From positions 664,479-728,478 of the forward strand of contig MJCC01000007.1 of NCBI GenBank assembly GCA_001766655.1: DNA of 64,000 bases. The letters run 5' to 3'. Positions 9,935-18,583 of this stretch are shown piece after piece (positions within the stretch are counted from its first letter, which is position 1; every line of letters starts with the position of its first letter). The DNA is from Phytomonas francai. Its lineage: Eukaryota; Euglenozoa; Kinetoplastea; Trypanosomatida; Trypanosomatidae. The notes beneath the pieces are model-generated. The model saw nothing but the letters and a program-made list of their open reading frames with translations. It searched no databases and was not told where the DNA came from. Made by a program: the position numbers and the translations under genes.

Positions 9935-10313
9935 CGGTTATATTTTTTTTTTTGATGTACTAGCTTCAAAAACGGTGTTAACAATAAATATTGTATGGAG
10001 GTAATACTTTTTTTTTTTTTGAAGAACTTCGATATCTATATGAAAAGAAGAAAATGGAAAGAATAAATACTTAGTAGTGCATTTTGCCTTCATTAAATAG
10101 ACAGAATGTTTACTGCTCATATATTTAATTTTATGAAAATAGACAAGACGAGCATATAATTAATTATGTCTGACGAAAAAAAAATATATAGTATTATATA
10201 AGAATTACAACCTTACCTAGATAAAAGATGTCGTTTAAAATTGTGAAGTAAATCTTGAATCATTCAATAATTAAATAGCCTATGACATTCAAATAATATC
10301 AGCTTACAAAAAA

Positions 10314-10970
10314 TTACTCTTCATCTGGTGAATAAGAGACACCGACCTGGGCAGCCCGAAGAACACGTTTTCTAATGTTATACCCATCTTTCAGAATATT
10401 TGCTATAGTACCAGGTGGTGCCTTTTCAGTCGCCACAATACGAACCAATGCATCGTGGAAATTGGGATCAAAGGCTGTACCCATCGGCACGTTCATCTTT
10501 TCGACACCGTGCTTAGCCATATTCCTATGCAGCACCTTTTCAGACAATTTAACTCCAGTGTAAATGGATTGCAATAATTTATTGTCCTTCAGCACTTCCT
10601 CGGGAAGGGCATCAAAGCTTTCGATTCCTTTTCCAAGAATATCAGCCACCTCAAGCATATCTTTGGCAAAACTAGTAATACTATAAAGTTTTGCCTTCTC
10701 AATGTCCTCGCGACTAATGCGGCGAGCGTTTTCAGAATCTGCTGCACGGTATTGTACCTCTTTTTTGAGTGCCTCAACCCTTTCTTTTGCGTCCCCTAGC
10801 TCTTTCTCAAGCTTTTTGAATGCCTCGACAGAAACCTGATCCTCGTGGTCAGTTGTTTTCTCATTGTTTTCCGGCTTCGCATCGGTAGAAGACCAAACGC
10901 GGTGTGATGAAATTGTCGCTAAGCCCATACGAGTTACGTATGATGCCACGGGCAATGAAAAGACGCGCAT
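10314..10970 (-). CDS. GrpE/Mge1 nucleotide-exchange factor, copy B
   Basis: 218 residues with presequence MRVFSLPVASYVTRMGLATISSHRVWSS, a dimerisation helix with AADSENARRISRED, and a canonical C-terminal wing: FDPNFHDAL, then DGYNIRKRVLRAAQVGVS. This copy fits the GrpE signature better than copy A. The two proteins have nearly equal length and the same layout but are similar only in parts, so the duplication is old. Both should act on mitochondrial Hsp70. One Mge1 gene is what I would expect in a kinetoplastid, so the tandem pair is notable. The ATG at 10970 is the first start after the AT-rich spacer. Confidence 0.92.
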   Translation of the reverse strand: MRVFSLPVASYVTRMGLATISSHRVWSSTDAKPENNEKTTDHEDQVSVEAFKKLEKELGDAKERVEALKKEVQYRAADSENARRISREDIEKAKLYSITSFAKDMLEVADILGKGIESFDALPEEVLKDNKLLQSIYTGVKLSEKVLHRNMAKHGVEKMNVPMGTAFDPNFHDALVRIVATEKAPPGTIANILKDGYNIRKRVLRAAQVGVSYSPDEE

Positions 10971-11159
10971 GATGTGTTCAAAAATAAGTCACTTAAAAGA
11001 AAAAATGAAGTAAAAAAAATCTCGAAATGATTTTTTAGAAGGGAAAAAAGGTAAAATGATCTTCATAAATTGAACCGGAAAAGCAGCAATTCTTGTAAAT
11101 CACACCCACATGTTTTGTATTTCTGTATTTGTTTCATTATTTAACTATTTCGTTTTTCG

Positions 11160-12005
11160 TTATACAGGCAATAAACAATCCAGCTCTGTTATATCAACCG
11201 GGGTCATAGAGGACCTGCTTCTTATAAAACACCATGCAAATCTAAAATGGCGGATCTGATCTTTAGAAACAAAATCTAAGTTTCGGACCCCGATATCATT
11301 TCTTTTCAGAAAAATTGGAACCGAGCTTAAAAACGCATAGTTCAATGCTAGTAATGAAATTCTGTGGAATAAAGGAGTCCGAATATTGTTTTTTTTGTCG
11401 ACGATTGAAAGATTTACCATGGTCCCTAAACCAATAGTGTGGATAAGCTCGCCTTTTTGGTTTAAAACTTCTGATTGTGTCGCCTCAGAGGGCTTGATAA
11501 ATTTCTCGGTATTTGCGGTTAAAATAAATTCACCTGTGTCATTGATGAAAGGAACCGTGTGCGATTCAGACATTCCTGTCAGCAAAGATCCACAGCATTC
11601 AAAAAAATCAGCTATTGGTTTGCACTTGGATCCATCTCCCTTCAACTCGCATAGAAACCCGTCACCAGGTTCCCAGTGATCAAATAATTTGAGGGTAATA
11701 ATACCACATGACCCGGGGGCAAGGTACCATTGTAACTCTATCCGCTGAAGCTCCTTCTGAAACTCCATCCATGAGTTCATAAACAGTGGTTTCCTCAGAA
11801 ATCCATAGCTGTCCTTACAGGTTGCTTCTGCACGTGACTCTGAAGCTGCATCCGGTTCAATTGTCCTTCGGGGCTCAGTTGGAGTTGGTGTCGAGTGCTT
11901 TCCAAAGCGAGGTACACTAGTTATTGTTGGAATTCCCTTCGAAGGCCCGACCATCACTTGCCTTTTGAAAGATGCAGCAATTGCATTTTTTTTCAAAAAT
12001 AACAT
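11160..12005 (-). CDS. Unrecognised mitochondrial protein, 281 aa
   Basis: The first gene of the leftward cluster, starting 281 codons from its stop at an ATG at 12005. The N terminus MLFLKKNAIAASFKRQVMVG looks like a presequence. Residues 30-70 are Pro/Thr/Glu-rich and probably disordered; residues 75-281 look folded and contain paired cysteines (FFECC) and several Trp. I recognise no family. It flanks the strand-switch region directly. Confidence 0.65.
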   Translation of the reverse strand: MLFLKKNAIAASFKRQVMVGPSKGIPTITSVPRFGKHSTPTPTEPRRTIEPDAASESRAEATCKDSYGFLRKPLFMNSWMEFQKELQRIELQWYLAPGSCGIITLKLFDHWEPGDGFLCELKGDGSKCKPIADFFECCGSLLTGMSESHTVPFINDTGEFILTANTEKFIKPSEATQSEVLNQKGELIHTIGLGTMVNLSIVDKKNNIRTPLFHRISLLALNYAFLSSVPIFLKRNDIGVRNLDFVSKDQIRHFRFAWCFIRSRSSMTPVDITELDCLLPV

Positions 12006-12357
12006 GACGACGACTTTTTTAGAAAATTATAATTCGCAAAGAAGAAAAAGGATAATTTTTATCTGCCAGAAGCAAACAAACGACCCCTCACGATAACATA
12101 GTCAAGCGCACACAAATCAATACAGCCATGACAGTAAATACCCGGCACCCCCAACGAGAAACCCACATTTCTTCCTGAAGGGTGTCAAACACTACGAAAG
12201 AACGTATTTTAGAAAATGGGCATCATAATACGACAGGTGGCGGGATGGGGGGGGGGTGCCCAGAAAGCAACCCTTCGCTTTATTTTTCGTGTGCGAGACA
12301 ACGGCTCCGAAGAAAAAAGGAAGTGAAACAAAAAATATTAACATTATTTCGGGAAGA

Positions 12358-12390
12358 GGGCGACCGGGCGAAATACGCGCCCGCACGCCC
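12358..12390. other. GC-rich nested hairpin in the strand-switch region
   Basis: GGGCG-AC-CGGGCG, a seven-base loop, then CGCCCG-CA-CGCCC. This makes a six-base inner stem and a five-base outer stem separated by a two-by-two internal loop. It is the most structured element of the strand-switch region and lies about 100 bases from the G10 run. Confidence 0.5.
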
Positions 12391-12690
12391 TCAGACGTCA
12401 ATATATAAATCCAGGGGGCGCTTTTGTTCTCCCCCCACCATGGAAAGCTGCCATACGCCCACGCCAAAGTCGCAATTCTACACCAAGGAAATGTGTCAAC
12501 GTGTTCGGAATAGTTTGACATTTTTTTATTATGTTTTCCCCTTTGCTATTCTTGTTTAGAAGATTGATGATCTTGGCCACAGGAATTATTAATTTTGTGA
12601 CTTACTAATGAACAAGGCCCCATTTTCCCCTACAAAGTGCTAAGCTTTTATGCTGCTCCTCCTACATTTATATCTCATCGTGAATTATAT

Positions 12691-12727
12691 TCGTCTTTTT
12701 TTTTTCCCACTAAATAAAAGAAGTAAA
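12691..12727 (+). promoter_or_regulatory. Trans-splice acceptor for CDC16
   Basis: A pyrimidine run (12,691-12,709, thirteen T in its core region ending in CCC) is followed by AG at 12,719-12,720 and again at 12,722-12,723, then the ATG at 12,728. This placement argues that the in-frame ATG at 12,650 lies upstream of the mRNA and is not used. Confidence 0.6.
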
Positions 12728-14359
12728 ATGGATTTAATAACGACTCTGAAGAATAATATACAACGGTATGTAGACGATAGGCAGCCCTTAAGTGCGCTAC
12801 CTCTAGCCGAAATTTTGTGTGAGCTGGATCGAAACGATAAGGAAAGTCATCTTCTAAGGGCAAAAGCTCTTTTTGAAGCACGTGAATTTGAAAATCTCGT
12901 AAATGCAGTGAACTTCGCACTGCGCGATGGCGATAAAAACGTGGATCTTGTAACCTTAGGAATGAAGGCCGCATTTGAACTTGGTGAACTAAAACAGTGC
13001 GTCAAGTTCGCAAATATGCTGATCGAATTGAATAAAGAAAACATATCTGCTGTATGCTACATTGCTAAGTGCTCCGAACTTTGCGGAGACACGGCTGAGG
13101 CTGTACGCTATTATAAAATAGCCCTTGAGAAAGATCCATTTTGTGGGGAAGCCTTAATGGCTATGGTCAACAGAAAATTATTAACCCCAAAAGAAATTTC
13201 TGATTTTATCGACACACTTCGGTTTCCCCATGAAACCGAAATTATTAGAAAATGCTACAAAGCAAAGCTAAACATCACCGACATGGATAGCGACTGGTCT
13301 CAAGACATTCCTACACAGCTAGTTCTTTTGCAGAAAGCTCGCCGGGAATACGAAAAAAATAATCTTCACAAAGCTTTATTGCTAGTCTCAAATTTTTTGG
13401 AGCGTGATCCGTATGATCGTGATGCTGTGTGCCTTTACTTGTGTATTCTTGTGGATATGAACGCCACACCAAAACTGTTTGAGGAAGCTCATTTCCTCAC
13501 AAAGAGTAAATCTAGATCAGAATTAGCAGTCTATGCAATAGGATGCTATTATTATTCACTCTCTAACTACGAAAGAGCTGGTCGCTACTTTTGTCGTGCA
13601 ACGGAACTCGATTCCTATTTTGCAGAGGCTTGGATTGCATATGGGCACTGCTATTCAAAATTAGAAGAGGGCGAACAGGCTTTGGGTGTGTATAGACGGG
13701 CGATGAATTTTTTCCCAGGTTTAACAGAATGTTTAACCTTTGCTGGGATGCAATACAGTAGAATTCACCAGTGGTCAATTGCCGTATGTTTCTTTGAAGA
13801 ATCGTTAAAAAAATCACCAAACAACCCGCTAGTGCTTAACGAAATGGGAGTTGTATTCGTACGAAATGGTAATCTCCAGGAGGCTTTGAAATATTTCTGC
13901 CAAGCTTTCAACAGTCTTCCAAATCGAGAAAGCCCCTCTGAGAAGCAAGATTGCATTCTTTTTAATCTAGCTACCATTCTTCGAAAACTCGGTGAATATA
14001 AAGAGGCGATAAAATATTATACCCAATACGTAAAATGCCGGCCAGGTGCTGGGCACGCACATTGCGCTCTTGGATTTACGTATCATTTATTAGGAAATAT
14101 CAAAGTTGCTATTAAACATTACCACACTGCCCTTAGCATTGAACACGATTCATTTTGTAGAAGCTTGTTAGACAGAGCACTATCCACCGATTTTGGACGC
14201 AAAATTAGCGGATCGATCTGGGACAAGGAAGCAATTAACTTTACATCACAGGGAAAGGTTTCTTTTTCTAGGATATCTAAAACGCTCTACTCTGTATCCT
14301 CGGCTGAAAGTGCGTTTGGCACCCCAAAATCGAGCGTCGAAAGAAGTCTATCATTTTGA
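12728..14359 (+). CDS. CDC16: Anaphase-promoting complex subunit CDC16/APC6
   Basis: 543 residues built of tetratricopeptide repeats. The C-terminal half matches CDC16 closely: an AIGCYYYSLSNYERAGRYF repeat, then AWIAYGHCYSKLEEGEQAL, NPLVLNEMGVVFVRNGN and a last pair ending with HYHTALSIEHD. CDC16 is one of the stacked TPR dimers forming the arch of the APC/C, the ubiquitin ligase that triggers anaphase and mitotic exit. The frame is open to an ATG at 12,650, but the polypyrimidine tract and acceptor lie between that and 12,728, so I take the latter (MDLITTLKNN). It is the first gene of the rightward cluster, where transcription probably begins. Confidence 0.9.
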   Translation: MDLITTLKNNIQRYVDDRQPLSALPLAEILCELDRNDKESHLLRAKALFEAREFENLVNAVNFALRDGDKNVDLVTLGMKAAFELGELKQCVKFANMLIELNKENISAVCYIAKCSELCGDTAEAVRYYKIALEKDPFCGEALMAMVNRKLLTPKEISDFIDTLRFPHETEIIRKCYKAKLNITDMDSDWSQDIPTQLVLLQKARREYEKNNLHKALLLVSNFLERDPYDRDAVCLYLCILVDMNATPKLFEEAHFLTKSKSRSELAVYAIGCYYYSLSNYERAGRYFCRATELDSYFAEAWIAYGHCYSKLEEGEQALGVYRRAMNFFPGLTECLTFAGMQYSRIHQWSIAVCFFEESLKKSPNNPLVLNEMGVVFVRNGNLQEALKYFCQAFNSLPNRESPSEKQDCILFNLATILRKLGEYKEAIKYYTQYVKCRPGAGHAHCALGFTYHLLGNIKVAIKHYHTALSIEHDSFCRSLLDRALSTDFGRKISGSIWDKEAINFTSQGKVSFSRISKTLYSVSSAESAFGTPKSSVERSLSF

Positions 14360-14584
14360 AATATTTACTCCAGTTTTGATGGTCTGCATAAAAAGTAATG
14401 CAACATTTAAAAATATATATAATTCTGAGACTTTCATTACTAGTTGTGTGAAACTAAAATAATAATAATAATAAATAACTATTTTATTTTTTGTTATTAT
14501 GTTCTATTTATTTAAAAATAGAATGCAGGTCTCTCATTACTTATATTTATTGCTTTTAGATAGTGTGCACATATAATAACAAAT

Positions 14585-15262
14585 ATGGCTGCTGACCCAT
14601 ATGTATACGCTGAGATAACACAAGTTGATGTAGCGATTGTCACACATTTTCTGAAGGGGACCCAGGGCATAAGCGAAGAAAAAATTATCGATGAACTATT
14701 CGAGCTGAAGCCATTTATTTCTACTCTTGGGAACTCGGAAGTTGAAAAAGTTATCAAAAAATGCAATGAGCAAGGCAACTATGATAAAATAATTCCGCGT
14801 CTCAAGGATGCAGAGTTGGAGGATCGTAAAAATTCGAAGCATGGCTTTTTTAAATGGATATTTAAAAAAGGGAAGGAAGACAAAGCAACATTTAACGCGC
14901 CTGTTACGGATAAAAAGGAAAAGAACTCTAGATCTTCTGAAAATGTCGATGAGAAAGAAATCAAACCTCGCTTTATAACGCTAGAATCACCTTTACCGCC
15001 ATCCACTGAAAACAATAAGGAATCGAAGCCTGGAATGGCTGCTAATTCTTCAGATAGTCAAACAACTTACCCGAGAATAACTCCCTTCGTGTTTCAAACA
15101 CGTTTGCAACGTCATGAAGAGTTTGAATTATCTAAGCAGTACAATTTCCAGAGCAATTCAAACAACCTTACTTTGCCAAACACCTCTGATTCCACACCAC
15201 AAAATGACAGAGAATTTCAGGAGATTTATAGGAGATTTTTTAATGAATTTTCCGAAAAATAA
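14585..15262 (+). CDS. Unrecognised protein, 225 aa
   Basis: Residues 1-80 look folded and helical (MAADPYVYAEITQVDVAIVTHFLKGTQG...). A basic stretch (KHGFFKWIFKKGKED) follows, and residues 95-225 are Ser/Thr/Asn/Pro-rich and probably disordered, ending in an amphipathic helix EIYRRFFNEF. No family recognised. Pyrimidine-rich DNA with AT-rich repeats precedes it. No presequence or membrane segment. Confidence 0.65.
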   Translation: MAADPYVYAEITQVDVAIVTHFLKGTQGISEEKIIDELFELKPFISTLGNSEVEKVIKKCNEQGNYDKIIPRLKDAELEDRKNSKHGFFKWIFKKGKEDKATFNAPVTDKKEKNSRSSENVDEKEIKPRFITLESPLPPSTENNKESKPGMAANSSDSQTTYPRITPFVFQTRLQRHEEFELSKQYNFQSNSNNLTLPNTSDSTPQNDREFQEIYRRFFNEFSEK

Positions 15263-15436
15263 TTGCATTGTATTTTCTCAACTATTTTGTTTCTGTCTTC
15301 CCTTTTTTTTTTCGTCCTTTGGTCATTCAACTCTACGAAACACCGCTTAAAAATGCTAGATGATTTTGTAACCCCAACTGCCTCTTTTATCTCTTTCCCT
15401 CATTTGATGACATGCTTTTTGTAAACTAGAGAAAAC

Positions 15437-16225
15437 ATGCGCAGATCAGCTTTGTTTCTGTCAATATCAAAAACAAATTTTGAGTACTATTTAGACTACT
15501 TGAAACGAGTCGATAAAGATCTTCCAATTTTACAGGATGTTTTTCCCAAACTCCCTGCGAGAGACGAGGAAATTGTCGAATTTCATACGAAATTGTGCTC
15601 AATAATGCAGAATAACAACTATAAATTTAAAGGCATCAAAGTGACACCTTTATCCAATGAAACTGTGCGTTCTCTTCACGGAACGAAGCCCATTTGTGTA
15701 CCTCTGTTCTCTAACTTTTTCCAGGACAGGACCTTTTCGAAAAGACATTGCCGTCTGCAGTATGTCGAACCTGCAATTGGTTTCAAGATTGGTGGCACAT
15801 CTAATTGTCCGGCATTCGGGAAATGCATTTCCTACTTTCCTGCAGTTGAAGTAGTTGGAACTCGTTTTCCTTTTTACCCTCCCTCAATTAGTGCCTTTGC
15901 CTGCGATTTGTGCAGCTGTGTTGGCTTTTCAGTCGGAACAGAAAACATGTTGAATTCGAGTTCTATCAAAACCTTACCTGGTTATCACTTTGCTTTGCTG
16001 CACAATGATGAACCTGTTCAGGTTGGGTGTCTAAACCTTAGCACTGATGACCCGCTTCAGTTGATAAATCTCTCACAGACCTACGCTTCTAAAATAGGAT
16101 GTCCTCTTCAGGAAGGTCATTTCATTTTCTGTAGTGGCGTAAGCCCACGAACGCCTGCTGAGGTGGGAGATTACACAATTCAGTGGGGTGCATTCGGAGA
16201 GGCTACCTGTACGATTGTTTATTAA
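15437..16225 (+). CDS. FAH-superfamily hydratase (2-keto-4-pentenoate hydratase-like)
   Basis: 262 residues. Its layout follows the MhpD-type hydratases of the fumarylacetoacetate hydrolase fold: FKGIKVT near the start of the domain, the VEPAIGFKI strand, AVEVVGTRF, and a closing GHFIFCSGVSPRTPAEVGDYTIQWGAFGEATC that matches the family's L-x-x-G-D-x-x-x-(T/S)-G-x(4)-P...G-D-x-V...G-x-G-x-(L/V). These enzymes hydrate 2-oxo-4-enoates with a bound divalent metal. Here the usual E-P-E-I metal motif reads E-P-A-I, so one of the acidic ligands appears missing, while the AVEV glutamate remains. The substrate is unknown and activity is doubtful. The N terminus MRRSALFLSISKTN may be a short presequence. 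Confidence 0.75.
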   Translation: MRRSALFLSISKTNFEYYLDYLKRVDKDLPILQDVFPKLPARDEEIVEFHTKLCSIMQNNNYKFKGIKVTPLSNETVRSLHGTKPICVPLFSNFFQDRTFSKRHCRLQYVEPAIGFKIGGTSNCPAFGKCISYFPAVEVVGTRFPFYPPSISAFACDLCSCVGFSVGTENMLNSSSIKTLPGYHFALLHNDEPVQVGCLNLSTDDPLQLINLSQTYASKIGCPLQEGHFIFCSGVSPRTPAEVGDYTIQWGAFGEATCTIVY

Positions 16226-16367
16226 AGTAGATATTTTTGAGTTTTGAATACTGACGATCATTGTTTTTTTCCCCGTTACGTGTTGAAGACACACTATTAG
16301 GATGCATTATCCATTCTCCCCCTTCAGCTTTACATTTTAGGATAAAAAAGTTATTGTCACTCCATAA

Positions 16368-16859
16368 ATGTCAGTCGTGGATCAAGAAGGTATTCAAGGC
16401 CTGATTCCATGCAATGATCAGTGCGGGGGAAACTACGAAAAATATCGCTTTGGTCAAACTGACAAGGAGGTCGAAGTCTTCGTTCCCTTGGATAGCGAAA
16501 CCACTTCAAGGCAACTTAAAGTGACCATCGCACCGAATGATTTGCATATCGCGGTAAAGGGAGTAACCATTTTATCCGGAAAGCTTTTCAAGCCAATTAA
16601 GGCTACTGAAAGCACATGGCTTATCAGAGATAAGGAATTAGTTGTAGTGTTAGTGAAAACCAATTTGAAATATGAAGAATGGTGGCCTCTGGTAGTCGAA
16701 GGTGAGGTTCAGATCGACATGAAGACACTTAAACCTCCAGAAATCCATCTCACAGAGCTGGACGATGGAGCACGAGCCACAGTAGCTCGTATGATGTTTG
16801 ATCAACAGCAGAAGCGTGCTGGAAATCTCACAAGTGAAGAGCTTATGTTTACGCAATAA
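16368..16859 (+). CDS. NudC-family CS-domain protein
   Basis: 163 residues. Residues about 22-115 form a CS (p23-like) beta sandwich: YRFGQTDKEVEVFVPL, then RQLKVTIAPNDLHIAVKG, GKLFKPIKATESTWLIRD and EEWWPLVVEGE. The C terminus (DDGARATVARMMFDQQQKR then TSEE) is the typical NudC tail. NudC proteins are Hsp90-linked co-chaperones for dynein/dynactin-pathway and WD40 clients. A dynactin subunit is coded 8 kb downstream, but the cluster is not a functional operon. The ATG at 16,368 is preceded by pyrimidine-rich DNA. Confidence 0.9.
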   Translation: MSVVDQEGIQGLIPCNDQCGGNYEKYRFGQTDKEVEVFVPLDSETTSRQLKVTIAPNDLHIAVKGVTILSGKLFKPIKATESTWLIRDKELVVVLVKTNLKYEEWWPLVVEGEVQIDMKTLKPPEIHLTELDDGARATVARMMFDQQQKRAGNLTSEELMFTQ

Positions 16860-17026
16860 CAAAAAAATTGTAGAATTTATTGTTTTTGATATGCTGACAG
16901 CACATTTACTGTAAAGAAACTGCCTCCAGAGGGTACACAATTCAATAGATTGATTTATACTTACCTTTTTATTAATATTTTATCGCCCCCTTCGTATCAA
17001 CCATATTCTGTAGCACAATAATAAAA

Positions 17027-17812
17027 ATGAAAGACAATACTCCCTCCTTGAACCTTAGGAGCAAATTATTGAAGTCTCTCAATCCGCCGACCGAGCATGC
17101 GACGTGGTGCAAGGGTTCCCATTTAAATGATTACGTTTGGCAGTTAGAGCAAGCAGAAATACAAGCTTCGGAAATAGTAAAGCGCGATCCCAGGCTTCGC
17201 ATTCGAAAAAATAAACGAAACTCTAGTATGTGGAAGGGCAGAAAGCAGGACAATAACGGAAAAGAACAGAATCAAAATTTGAATACGAGCAATTTGGTGG
17301 AATATAATGCCGAGGGGCAGGCTATTGAGCAAGCTGCAGATGGACAAAAATTGCTTACACACGAGAAAACTACGCGCAGGCAACACTTTGTTAGTGAACG
17401 TCGCACAGACTCGCCTGAGCGAAAGGGAAAAAATACCTATGCAGCCTCGACGAAAAAATGTCAGCACCAATCTCAGCTAACGGTCTGTGAACTTTTGCAG
17501 AATTCATACACTAAGATGAAAAACGACGACATGCCAGCATTTGCTTTCCCTCCTCTCCTTACACCTTTTAAGCGCTCTTTCTTTCGTTATTATGAAGAAA
17601 AAAATCGACCCTTGACTCATATTTCGGGTGAAGTTGATCCGGTATATGGAAACTCTCGCAAGGTCCCTCCCACTCGAGATACATTAGATAGGGGAAAAAA
17701 TGTTTTCCCATGTGCTGATAGGAAAGCAATCGACGACCCTTTCCAGGGGCAAGTAAATGGGCCCCCTGCTTTCGTTTCCTCCTGGGCTACTCGGGCACAC
17801 CGTTTTTTTTAG
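17027..17812 (+). CDS. Unrecognised hydrophilic protein, 261 aa
   Basis: A basic, largely disordered protein. It has a KRDPRLRIRKNKRNSSMWKGRK stretch near residue 55, and its C-terminal third contains FAFPPLLTPFKRSFFRYYEEK, which may be a short binding motif. No transmembrane segment or presequence. The frame is uninterrupted for 261 codons in DNA less AT-rich than the spacers, and it follows the cluster's direction, which supports a real gene. No family recognised. Confidence 0.6.
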   Translation: MKDNTPSLNLRSKLLKSLNPPTEHATWCKGSHLNDYVWQLEQAEIQASEIVKRDPRLRIRKNKRNSSMWKGRKQDNNGKEQNQNLNTSNLVEYNAEGQAIEQAADGQKLLTHEKTTRRQHFVSERRTDSPERKGKNTYAASTKKCQHQSQLTVCELLQNSYTKMKNDDMPAFAFPPLLTPFKRSFFRYYEEKNRPLTHISGEVDPVYGNSRKVPPTRDTLDRGKNVFPCADRKAIDDPFQGQVNGPPAFVSSWATRAHRFF

Positions 17813-18155
17813 TACCACGTATATTCTGCGCAATTGCACTTACTTAAAATATACGGATATGTAAATATTGCAGTTATGTTTTATAACTATGTGCCCTAAA
17901 CATGGTTCAATGTTCATTATTTAGTTTTCCTATCGCTTTGAAATGCAATCTTTATTTGAGTGTTGGTTTGCATTTATTTATTACTTTGGTGTGCGTGGGA
18001 GCGAAGGGGGGGGATAATCATTCTAATCTAGAACTATTATTATTTTCCTTCTGTTTCGTGTCGGCCGTCGCATAATGTGGATCGCATTATTATTACTTCT
18101 TCACCTCCAAATTCCCTCTTATTTTTATATTAGTTCCTCGTATTCAAATTTCAAG
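17813..18155 (+). promoter_or_regulatory. Spacer and leader of eS30
   Basis: AT-rich DNA ending in two pyrimidine-rich stretches with AG acceptors at 18,132-18,133 and 18,154-18,155. An in-frame ATG at 18,075 lies upstream of these acceptors and would add a hydrophobic stretch that ribosomal proteins lack, so it is not used. Confidence 0.55.
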
Positions 18156-18356
18156 ATGGGCAAGGTCCACGGCTCACTCGCTCGCGCCGGTAAGGTCAAG
18201 AACCAGACCCCCAAGGTTGCCAAGCAAGACAAGAAGAAGGCCCCTCGCGGCCGCGCACTTAAGCGCCTGAAGTACACGAAGCGCTTCCTTGCCAAGACTC
18301 TGAAGCCTGGCGAGAAGGTGCACATGAACAAACAGCCACCGGGGAAGGCTGGCTAA
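18156..18356 (+). CDS. RPS30: Ribosomal protein eS30
   Basis: 66 residues: [21 protein letters not shown] then basic [19 protein letters not shown], ending [10 protein letters not shown]. This is eS30 (FAU-type) of the cytosolic small subunit. As in other kinetoplastids it is not fused to a ubiquitin-like domain. I chose the ATG at 18,156 because the protein must begin MGKVHGS and because the splice acceptors lie between the upstream in-frame ATG and this one. Codon use is strongly biased to G/C-ending codons, as expected for a highly expressed gene, in contrast to the neighbours. Confidence 0.95.
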   Translation: MGKVHGSLARAGKVKNQTPKVAKQDKKKAPRGRALKRLKYTKRFLAKTLKPGEKVHMNKQPPGKAG

Positions 18357-18565
18357 GGCAGCTAAATCTTCCACGATTTTTTTCATTATTATTTTTTTTG
18401 TGATTCGCCACGTATATACTCCGCTTTCTTTTTTTGAAAGAATTTCCGAACAAATTTTGTTTGCCTCATTTGATATTCTCAACCTCCCTTTTTCCTTGCT
18501 GTTTTTTAACTTTTCCGTCACGTTGTTCATCATAATACATTGGATTCATTGAAGAGAAAGTTGAA

Positions 18566-18583
18566 ATGAAATGGGGTGCTTAA
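18566..18583 (+). promoter_or_regulatory. Five-codon upstream ORF overlapping the PLC start
   Basis: An ATG at 18,566 opens a frame reading MKWGA-stop, which ends at 18,583 after passing over the main ATG at 18,571 in another frame. If the leader includes it, ribosomes starting here would bypass the main start, so it could hold down expression. No acceptor AG is visible between the two ATGs, so both should be on the mRNA. Confidence 0.45.

Larger units (their letters stand above)
12006..12727. promoter_or_regulatory. Divergent strand-switch region, likely Pol II start zone
   Basis: All genes to the left read leftwards and all to the right read rightwards, so the 722 bases between them separate two polycistronic units head to head. 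In trypanosomatids such divergent regions are where RNA polymerase II begins, marked by histone variants rather than a TATA box. The sequence holds a run of ten G (12,247-12,256), a GC-rich nested hairpin (12,358-12,390), and AT-rich flanks. There is no recognisable core promoter. Open frames on both strands here have no coding character. That it initiates transcription is inference from the gene layout. Confidence 0.75.

Noticed and set aside
12182..12559. Open frames of 109-125 codons on both strands in the strand-switch region
   Set aside because: They begin at a non-ATG codon or run antisense, have no recognisable motif, and lie between the two clusters where no gene is expected.
12650..12727. 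Upstream in-frame ATG of CDC16 giving a hydrophobic N terminus
   Set aside because: It precedes the polypyrimidine tract and acceptor, so it would be removed by trans-splicing; the extra residues are translated leader.
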